Positions 6,682-11,932 of a stretch of 11,932 nucleotides of DNA are shown piece by piece. A model generated the notes under the pieces. That model had not been told where the DNA came from. It made no database searches and saw nothing but the letters and a program-made list of their open reading frames with translations. Both the position numbers and the translations under genes were made by a program. Origin of the DNA: Oscillospiraceae bacterium (GTDB lineage: Bacteria; Bacillota; Clostridia; Oscillospirales; Ruminococcaceae); NCBI GenBank assembly GCA_003516865.1, contig DPBR01000068.1, forward strand, positions 2,599 to 14,530, in the 5' to 3' direction. How positions within the stretch are numbered: the first letter of the stretch is position 1; every line of letters starts with the position of its first letter.

Positions 6682-8048
6682 TGGCTGATTACGACCTTTC
6701 TGGGATTAATCTCCCGTACAATCCCGACGCGGAACAGTCGGTTCTCGGCTGTATACTGCTTGACGGCGGAGCGCTTGGCGAGGTTGTCGGCACGCTTCAC
6801 CCGGAACATTTCTACGCCCAGCTTAACCGCGATATCTTCGCGGTTCTCACGCAGATGTATATGACGAACGAGCGGATTGACATTGTTACCGTGCTTGACG
6901 CTTGTATGCGGCAGGGCGTTTTCGATACTCAGGACGACGCTAAAAAGTACCTTGCGCTCGTTATGGAAGCCGTTCCGAGCGTATCTTCAATTGCGAAATA
7001 CGCGGGAATTGTCACCGAGAAATACCTGCTCAGAAGCCTGATTATGGCTTCAAAGGAGATTATAGACGCGGCTTCTGCGGGCGCGGAAAACGCGAACGAT
7101 ATCGTCGATTTTGCGGAACAGCGTATTTACGATATCAGAGCGGGCGTCGAGAACAAAAGCCTTACGCATATCAGCGGGATTGTTTTCGACCGCGTTAAAG
7201 CGCTTAACGAGCTTGTTAAGGTTACCGCGGCAAACGGCGGTCAGCCCGTTATGTCGGGGCTTCCGACGGGATTTATGGAGCTTGACAGGCGCATTTTCGG
7301 GCTTAACCGCTCGGATTTGCTTATTCTCGCGGCGCGTCCCGGTATGGGAAAAACCTCGTTTGCAATGAATATTGCGGTGAATGTCGGTAAAAAATACCGC
7401 GACAAGCAAATTTGCGTGTTCAGCCTTGAAATGTCAAAGGAGCAGATTGTTTCCAGAATGATAAACTCCGAGGCACTTTTGCCGTCCGAAGCTATGAAAA
7501 CGGGCAAGGTCGCCGCAGACAAGTGGAAGCAGATTATGGAAAGCGCGGATATGCTTTCGCAGCTTCCGATTTACATTGACGACACGCCCGGCTGCAACGT
7601 TTCCACGATAAAATCAAAGCTGCGCAGAATGAAGAACCTCGGCGCTGTCGTAATCGACTATCTCCAGCTTATGACCGCCGTAAGCAATTTCCACGGAAAC
7701 CGCGTCGCGGAAATCTCGGAAATCACGCGGCAGCTTAAAGTGCTTGCAAAGGAGCTGAACGTTCCCGTAATCGCGCTTTCGCAGCTCGCCCGCGGTCCCG
7801 AACAGCGTCCCGACAAGCGCCCGCTGCTGTCCGACCTGAGAGATTCGGGTTCAATCGAGCAGGACGCGGATATCGTTATGTTCCTTTACAGAAACGCTTA
7901 TTACGATAAAACCGACCCTAATCAGAACGTTTGCGAGTGCATTGTCGCGAAAAACCGTCACGGCGAAACAGGAACGGCGTATCTCGGCTGGCAGGGCGAA
8001 TATACACGCTTTACAAACGTCGAGGTTAAGTACGATAACAACGGATAA
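6681..8048 (+). CDS. dnaB: Replicative DNA helicase DnaB
   Basis: The product has 455 residues, full length for the family (called DnaC in Bacillus subtilis). The N-terminal domain (about 10-115) contains AEQSVLGCILLD; a linker (about 120-180) precedes the RecA-like motor. Visible motor motifs are Walker A ARPGMGKTS (218-226), SLEMS (248-252), Walker B-type DYLQL (326-330), SQLAR (367-371), the LRDSGSIEQDAD stretch (386-397) and KNRHG (424-428). It unwinds DNA ahead of the replisome as a hexamer and contacts primase. No intein or insertion interrupts it. The ATG overlaps the rplI stop; GAGGAAG (6670-6676) is the ribosome binding site. tilS begins 4 nt after its stop. The helicase loader gene is not in this window. 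Confidence 0.97.
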   Translation: MADYDLSGINLPYNPDAEQSVLGCILLDGGALGEVVGTLHPEHFYAQLNRDIFAVLTQMYMTNERIDIVTVLDACMRQGVFDTQDDAKKYLALVMEAVPSVSSIAKYAGIVTEKYLLRSLIMASKEIIDAASAGAENANDIVDFAEQRIYDIRAGVENKSLTHISGIVFDRVKALNELVKVTAANGGQPVMSGLPTGFMELDRRIFGLNRSDLLILAARPGMGKTSFAMNIAVNVGKKYRDKQICVFSLEMSKEQIVSRMINSEALLPSEAMKTGKVAADKWKQIMESADMLSQLPIYIDDTPGCNVSTIKSKLRRMKNLGAVVIDYLQLMTAVSNFHGNRVAEISEITRQLKVLAKELNVPVIALSQLARGPEQRPDKRPLLSDLRDSGSIEQDADIVMFLYRNAYYDKTDPNQNVCECIVAKNRHGETGTAYLGWQGEYTRFTNVEVKYDNNG

Positions 8049-8052
8049 GGCT

Positions 8053-9045
8053 ATGAGTGAATTTGTCGAAAAGGTGAGAGCGGCGCTTCGGGGATTTTCC
8101 GCGATGAAAACCGCGAAAACGGTCGTTTGCGGGCTTTCGGGCGGCGCGGACAGCGTAAGTCTGCTTCTTGCGCTGAAAGAGCTGTCGGGCGAACTCGGTT
8201 TTACGGCGGCTGCGTGTCACCTTAACCACGGGCTTCGCGGCGATGAAAGCGACAATGACGAGCGGTTCTGCGCGGAACTGTGCGGAAAGCTCGGAATACC
8301 GCTCTGCAAAAAGCGCGAGAGCGTTCGCGATTACGCTGAAAAGCACGAGAGCCTTGAAGAAACCGCTCGGAAAGTGCGGTATGATTTCTTTGAGGAAGCG
8401 CTCGCGGTTTTCGGCGAAAACTCGGTTCTCGCGACCGCTCACAACGCGAACGACAACGCGGAAACCGTCCTGCTGAACCTAATCCGCGGTACTGGGCTTC
8501 GCGGGCTTTGCGGGATTCCGCCCGAACGCGGTCGGATAATCCGCCCGCTTCTCGATATTCCGCGCGTGGAAATAGAGCTGTTTCTCGGCGAAAACGCACA
8601 GGATTACGTTACCGATAAAACGAATTTCTCCGTTCTTTACACGAGAAATAAGGTTCGCGCGAAAATTTTGCCGGAAATTCTCGAAATTAATCCTTCGTTT
8701 TTGAGCGCAATCGCGCGAATGTCAAAAAATCTCCGCGCCGACGAGGATTTCTTCGATGAAGCGGCGGAGAAAATTCTCGAAGAAAGCAAAAGCGGCAGGG
8801 GCTATTCCGCCGAAAAAATCGACGCCTGCCCCGAACCCATAAAAACGCGCGCCATCAAGAAAATTCTGTCGGGAGGCGGCGTCGAGCCGTCCGCGCTCAG
8901 GATAAAAACGGCGGTTTCACTGCTGAAAAAGCGCTCGGCGCGTTACAACACAAGCAAAAATCGCTTCTTCACAATCAGAAAGGGCGTTTGCTTTATGGAA
9001 GAAATTGAACAGCGCTTTGGCGGTTTTAACGAGAAAAAAGACTGA
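8053..9045 (+). CDS. tilS: tRNA(Ile)-lysidine synthetase, short form
   Basis: This N-type ATP pyrophosphatase converts C34 of tRNA-Ile(CAU) to lysidine, making it read AUA. Diagnostic motifs are the PP-loop SGGADS (29-34), HLNHGLRG (56-63), ATAHNANDNAET (127-138) and the GTGLRGL stretch (about 146-152). The frame is open upstream into dnaB, but the ATG at 8053 is chosen because it gives the normal N-terminus (about 20 residues before the PP-loop) and follows dnaB by 4 nt; GGATAAGG (8043-8050), overlapping the dnaB stop, is the likely ribosome binding site, though AAGG itself sits very close. At 330 residues it is shorter than the Bacillus (about 470) and E. coli (about 430) enzymes and ends soon after the middle helical domain, resembling the short Aquifex-type form without the last C-terminal domain. 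Core catalytic residues are present, so it is probably functional. Confidence 0.93.
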   Translation: MSEFVEKVRAALRGFSAMKTAKTVVCGLSGGADSVSLLLALKELSGELGFTAAACHLNHGLRGDESDNDERFCAELCGKLGIPLCKKRESVRDYAEKHESLEETARKVRYDFFEEALAVFGENSVLATAHNANDNAETVLLNLIRGTGLRGLCGIPPERGRIIRPLLDIPRVEIELFLGENAQDYVTDKTNFSVLYTRNKVRAKILPEILEINPSFLSAIARMSKNLRADEDFFDEAAEKILEESKSGRGYSAEKIDACPEPIKTRAIKKILSGGGVEPSALRIKTAVSLLKKRSARYNTSKNRFFTIRKGVCFMEEIEQRFGGFNEKKD

Positions 9046-9102
9046 TTGTTGAAAAATATTGTCACGGTCTGTTGATTTTTCATTAAATATTCAGAAAAAT
9101 TA

Positions 9103-9132
9103 TTTGCATTTTATATAAAAGTATGATATAAT
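9103..9132 (+). promoter_or_regulatory. Extended -10 promoter of ftsH
   Basis: TGATATAAT (9124-9132) is a full extended -10 box (TGN plus TATAAT at 9127-9132). A weak -35, TTTGCA (9103-9108), lies 18 bases upstream. Transcription would start near 9139, giving a leader of about 85 nt that contains a tiny GCCG-TAAAT-CGGC hairpin. The spacer between tilS and ftsH (9046-9222) is otherwise AT-rich, with an inverted repeat TGAAAAAT/ATTTTTCA (9050-9057, 9075-9082) too weak to call a terminator. Confidence 0.75.
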
Positions 9133-9222
9133 ATCTAAGTGTATGAAACGGAAATTCAGGATTTGCCGTAAATCGGCGTCTTATTCAAAATAATTATCGG
9201 TTTATCCGGAAAGGCGGTCTAA

Positions 9223-11217
9223 ATGAAGAAAAATAGGTTATCGGGCGTTGTCATCTACTTCCTGATAATAATCCTGCTTATCGTGGGAGTCGTATCGGTT
9301 CTTAATCTCGCGGGAGGAAGCTCGCGCGGTACTACAAAGCGGTATTCGGAGGTTATCGAGGAATTTGACAACCTCAATGTTTCGGCGTATGAGCTTGACC
9401 TCGGAAGCGGCGCGCTCAGATATCAGCTTAAGAGCGAGGGCGACAGCGGTAAGGTTTATCTTTACAGCGTTCCGAACGTCAATATTTTCATAAACGATAT
9501 CAACAGCGGCTACACGAAAGAGGGAAAAATCGCGAATTATCGCCTGCGCTATAACGAGGCGAACCCCGAAAGCCCTCTCGCGGAGAACTATATCCCCATT
9601 TCGGATAATTCATTCTTGATGAATTTGCTTCCGTACCTGTTTTTGGTACTGGTTATGGTGATTTTCACCGTTGTTATTTTCCGTCAGTCCGCAGGCGGCG
9701 GAAAGATGAACTCCTTCTCCCGCGCAAACGTTCGTCAGCAGACGGGCAAGAAGGTTACGTTTGAGGACGTTGCGGGCGCGGACGAGGAAAAGCAGGAGCT
9801 TGTCGAAATTGTAGATTATCTCAAAAACCCGAATAAATACCGCGAAATCGGAGCGAGAGTTCCCAAGGGCGTTCTTCTTGTAGGCCCTCCCGGAACAGGT
9901 AAAACGCTGCTTGCAAAGGCTGTCGCGGGTGAAGCGAACGCTCCGTTTTTCTCGATTTCCGGTTCGGATTTCGTCGAGATGTACGTCGGCGTCGGCGCTT
10001 CGAGAGTGCGCGACCTGTTCGACCAGGCGAAAAAGCACACGCCCTCGATTATCTTCATCGATGAAATCGACGCGGTTGGACGTCAGCGCGGCGCGGGTCT
10101 CGGCGGCGGTCACGATGAGCGTGAACAGACGCTTAACCAGCTCCTCGTCGAGATGGACGGTTTTACCGAGAATGAGAATATCATAGTTATGGCGGCGACA
10201 AACCGCCGCGATATCCTCGACCCTGCGCTTCTCCGTCCCGGACGCTTCGACAGGCAGGTTGTCGTAAGCTATCCCGATATCAAGGGCAGGGAAGAAATAC
10301 TCAAAGTTCACACCAGAAACAAGAATATCGGTCCGGACGTCGACCTCAAGACTATCGCTGCGACAACGGCGGGCTTTACGGGAGCAGACCTCGAAAATCT
10401 CGTAAACGAAGCGGCTCTGCTTGCGGCAAGACAGAACAAAAAGGCTGTCACAAAGTCGGATATCGAGGAAGCGACAATCAAGGTTGTTGCGGGTCCCGAA
10501 AAGAAGAGCCACGTTGTTTCACCGGAAGAAAAGAAGCTTACCGCTTATCACGAGGCGGGTCACGCTATCACAACCTATTTCTGCCCGTCGCAGGATAAGG
10601 TTCATCAGGTTTCGATTATTCCGCGCGGCTCTGCGGGCGGATTTACAATGCACCTCCCCGAAAAGGACAGAAGCTTCGTTTCCAAGACCTATATGGAGGA
10701 AGAAATCGTTGTTCTGCTCGGTGGACGCGCGGCTGAAAAGCTCATTCTCGACGATATCTCAACGGGCGCTTCAAACGATATCGAACGTGCAACGGGCGTT
10801 GCGAGGGATATGGTAATGCGCTATGGCTTCTCCGAGAAGCTCGGTCCTATCCTTTACGGCAACGAAAGTCACGAGGTTTTCCTCGGCAGAGATTATTCTC
10901 AGGGGAGAAATTACTCCGAGAATGTCGCTTCCGAAATTGACGCGGAAATCCGCGAGCTTATCGAAACAGGCTACGAAAAGGCTAAGGATATCATCACAAC
11001 TCACGGCGATATGCTCGAAAAGTGCGCGCAGTATCTGCTTAAGCACGAGAAAATCGACGGCGCGGATTTCTACAAGCTGATGGCGGGTGAAATCAACATC
11101 GACGGCGATAAAATCGACATTTCGGCGGGAAGCGAACCTTCCGTTGACCTCGAAAAGACCGAGGAAAACGCTTCCGAAAGCGATAACGGCGAAAACAACG
11201 AACAGTCTGAGGAATAA
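9223..11217 (+). CDS. ftsH: FtsH, membrane-anchored ATP-dependent zinc metalloprotease
   Basis: The product has 664 residues with the complete FtsH layout. Transmembrane helix 1 (about 9-30), an extracytoplasmic domain (about 31-131) and helix 2 (about 132-153) are followed by the AAA+ module with Walker A GPPGTGKT (221-228), pore segment DFVEMYVGVG (249-258), Walker B IIFIDEID (276-283) and arginine fingers in LLRPGRFDR. The M41 peptidase has HEAGH (443-447) with third zinc ligand Asp519 in SNDIERAT. Residues from about 630 form an acidic, probably disordered tail. It extracts and degrades membrane and short-lived cytosolic proteins and is needed for sporulation in Bacillus. The ATG follows GGAAAGG by about nine bases. 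The gene has its own promoter and a terminator seven bases after its stop. In many Firmicutes hpt stands between tilS and ftsH; here it does not. Confidence 0.98.
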   Translation: MKKNRLSGVVIYFLIIILLIVGVVSVLNLAGGSSRGTTKRYSEVIEEFDNLNVSAYELDLGSGALRYQLKSEGDSGKVYLYSVPNVNIFINDINSGYTKEGKIANYRLRYNEANPESPLAENYIPISDNSFLMNLLPYLFLVLVMVIFTVVIFRQSAGGGKMNSFSRANVRQQTGKKVTFEDVAGADEEKQELVEIVDYLKNPNKYREIGARVPKGVLLVGPPGTGKTLLAKAVAGEANAPFFSISGSDFVEMYVGVGASRVRDLFDQAKKHTPSIIFIDEIDAVGRQRGAGLGGGHDEREQTLNQLLVEMDGFTENENIIVMAATNRRDILDPALLRPGRFDRQVVVSYPDIKGREEILKVHTRNKNIGPDVDLKTIAATTAGFTGADLENLVNEAALLAARQNKKAVTKSDIEEATIKVVAGPEKKSHVVSPEEKKLTAYHEAGHAITTYFCPSQDKVHQVSIIPRGSAGGFTMHLPEKDRSFVSKTYMEEEIVVLLGGRAAEKLILDDISTGASNDIERATGVARDMVMRYGFSEKLGPILYGNESHEVFLGRDYSQGRNYSENVASEIDAEIRELIETGYEKAKDIITTHGDMLEKCAQYLLKHEKIDGADFYKLMAGEINIDGDKIDISAGSEPSVDLEKTEENASESDNGENNEQSEE

Positions 11218-11223
11218 CAACAA

Positions 11224-11255
11224 TCCGCTCCGCGAAAAAGCGGGGCGGAATTTTT
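11224..11255 (+). terminator. Intrinsic terminator after ftsH
   Basis: A ten-pair GC-rich stem, TCCGCTCCGC (11224-11233) with GCGGGGCGGA (11240-11249) and one U-G pair, closes a GAAAAA loop and is followed by ATTTTT. This is a strong rho-independent terminator. Its U-tract touches the ribosome binding site of the next gene. Confidence 0.88.
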
Positions 11256-11266
11256 CGGAGAAGAAT
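11256..11266 (+). promoter_or_regulatory. Ribosome binding site fixing the GNAT gene start
   Basis: CGGAGAAG (11256-11263) precedes the ATG at 11267. The reading frame is open far upstream into ftsH, so this site and the terminator together decide the start. Confidence 0.7.
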
Positions 11267-11689
11267 ATGATTGAGTATATAGACGAAGCGCCGACTCTTG
11301 ACGAATACAAGGAAATGCGGCGCGCTGTGAATTTTATGGTGCTGTCTGACAGAATTGCAAGCAACGCGCTTAACAACGCTTTTCACATCACCACCGCTCG
11401 CGATAACGGCAGGGCAATCGGTATGATTAGAGTGCTCAGCGACGGAAGCTACGCGAATTTCATCACGGACGTTATGGTTATCCCCGAATATCAGCACCGC
11501 GGCATCGGCAAGGAAATGATGTGCAGAACCATTGATTTTATGTACGGCACGCTTGAAAAGGGTGAAACAATCGTACTTTATCTTATGTCCGCGACAGGCA
11601 GAGAGCCGTTTTACAAGCAATTCGGCTTCCGCGAACGTCCGAACGAGGTCTGGGGCGCGGGAATGAGCCAGTGGATTACCAAAAAGTAA
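11267..11689 (+). CDS. GNAT-family N-acetyltransferase, substrate unknown
   Basis: The product is a 140-residue single-domain protein of the GNAT fold. The acetyl-CoA-binding motif A is clear: TDVMVIPEYQHRGIGKEMM (about 67-85), with the QHRGIG pyrophosphate loop at 76-81. The later FYKQFGF (115-121) is the usual C-terminal motif B segment. Length and motifs match a complete small acetyltransferase that moves an acetyl group from acetyl-CoA to an amine; the acceptor cannot be told from the sequence. No promoter is visible between the ftsH terminator and this gene, so expression probably depends on read-through from ftsH. A terminator follows 15 bases after the stop. A specific role, such as antibiotic or ribosomal-protein acetylation, would be a guess. 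Confidence 0.88.
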   Translation: MIEYIDEAPTLDEYKEMRRAVNFMVLSDRIASNALNNAFHITTARDNGRAIGMIRVLSDGSYANFITDVMVIPEYQHRGIGKEMMCRTIDFMYGTLEKGETIVLYLMSATGREPFYKQFGFRERPNEVWGAGMSQWITKK

Positions 11690-11704
11690 TGTTAAGACAA
11701 TGCT

Positions 11705-11742
11705 AAAAACAGGCGTTTTCTCAAAAAGCGCTTGTTTTTTTT
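11705..11742 (+). terminator. Intrinsic terminator after the GNAT gene
   Basis: AAAAACAGGCGTTTT (11705-11719) pairs with AAAAGCGCTTGTTTTT (11724-11739) with one bulged G and one G-U pair, a short CTCA loop, and a run of Ts to 11742. The A-rich left arm would give a U-tract on the other strand as well, so it may work in both directions. Confidence 0.82.
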
Positions 11743-11760
11743 GCACATATATGTTATAAT
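11732..11760 (+). promoter_or_regulatory. Promoter-like site overlapping the GNAT terminator
   Basis: TGTTATAAT (11752-11760) is an extended -10 box. TTGTTT (11732-11737), a partial -35, is 17 bases upstream and lies inside the terminator's right arm. A second TATAAT follows at 11774-11779, with the palindrome CGATATCG (11766-11773) between the two. No gene is visible downstream within the window, so the target is unknown. Confidence 0.5.
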
Positions 11761-11932
11761 AAAGGCGATATCGTATAATTATTTACATTTAATCACTCAG
11801 CAGATTTTTTGTCGAAATGAACAAAACGAACGAAATACCGTATGTTTTTTGAGAAAGTTTTGGATATTCCGGCGGAAAAGATGCAAGTGAGTGAATGAAA
11901 AGGCGAAGCTGTTAAGGCAACACCGCACAATT
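11761..11932. other. Right-end AT-rich region without a supported gene
   Basis: I see no gene here. There are short open stretches (11817-11852, 11 codons; 11842-11898, 18 codons), neither with a ribosome binding site. A near-palindrome TTCCG-G-CGGAA lies around 11867-11877. The last 35 bases, ending in GGCAACACCGCACAATT, have a different texture from the AT-rich spacer and may be the start of something that continues beyond the window. Confidence 0.4.

Larger units (their letters stand above)
1987..9045 (+). other. Probable rnj-gdpP-rplI-dnaB-tilS transcription unit
   Basis: Five same-strand genes follow the promoter at 1952-1980 with gaps of 27 nt, 14 nt, a one-base overlap and 4 nt. No hairpin terminator or convincing internal promoter lies between them. 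The next promoter is in front of ftsH. The unit would co-express mRNA decay, c-di-AMP hydrolysis, ribosome, replication and tRNA modification functions. Co-transcription is inferred from spacing. Confidence 0.7.

Noticed and set aside
7942..8052. Longer N-terminus for TilS starting inside dnaB
   Set aside because: The extra 37 residues overlap the conserved dnaB C-terminus and match nothing in TilS; the ATG at 8053 gives the normal family start.
9050..9082. Inverted repeat TGAAAAAT/ATTTTTCA after tilS as a terminator
   Set aside because: The stem is almost entirely A-T with a 17-base loop and no distinct U-tract after it.
11087..11266. Longer N-terminus for the GNAT protein starting inside ftsH
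   Set aside because: It would run through the ftsH tail and the terminator hairpin and gives Lys/Arg/Thr-rich non-homologous sequence; the start at 11267 has a ribosome binding site.
11842..11898. Eighteen-codon frame near the right end
   Set aside because: No ribosome binding site, no homology recognised, and too short to separate from chance.

Overview
The window reads as ordinary chromosomal core sequence from a Gram-positive, endospore-forming Clostridia-type bacterium, possibly of the Oscillospirales/Ruminococcaceae. The reasons are spoIVB (a sporulation signalling protease), RNase J, a GdpP-type c-di-AMP phosphodiesterase, the gdpP-rplI-dnaB gene order, and consensus SigA-like promoters with AGGAG-type ribosome binding sites. 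Genes are fairly GC-balanced and spacers are distinctly AT-rich. The lineage is inferred from gene content only.

Layout. Bases 1-650 hold the 3' end of a ClpC-like Clp ATPase gene (+). It converges on spoIVB (-, 647-1780), and the two stop codons share four bases. Bases 1781-2236 form a divergent AT-rich spacer with a near-perfect SigA promoter (1952-1980) and a leader of about 250 nt in front of RNase J. A tight gene run follows on +: rnj (2237-4141), gdpP (4169-6220), rplI (6235-6681), dnaB (6681-8048) and tilS (8053-9045). Its gaps are 27 nt, 14 nt, a 1-nt overlap and 4 nt, so it is probably one transcription unit. ftsH (9223-11217) has its own extended -10 promoter and ends at a strong hairpin terminator. 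A small GNAT acetyltransferase gene (11267-11689) lies directly behind that terminator and ends at a second one. The last 190 bases have no convincing gene but carry a promoter-like site overlapping the terminator, a small palindrome between two TATAAT boxes, and a terminal stretch that might be the edge of a dispersed repeat.

How the genes fit together. The products are housekeeping functions: RNA decay (RNase J), second-messenger turnover (GdpP), translation (L9, TilS), replication (DnaB), and regulated proteolysis (ClpC, FtsH, SpoIVB). Nothing here looks like a defence island, prophage, CRISPR array or biosynthetic cluster, and I do not see a new system. The points most worth a second look are the repeat-containing basic N-terminal extension of RNase J, the long rnj leader with two hairpin/U-tract elements, a short TilS next to ftsH without the usual hpt between them, the degenerate GGDEF site in GdpP, and the promoter/terminator overlap near the right end.
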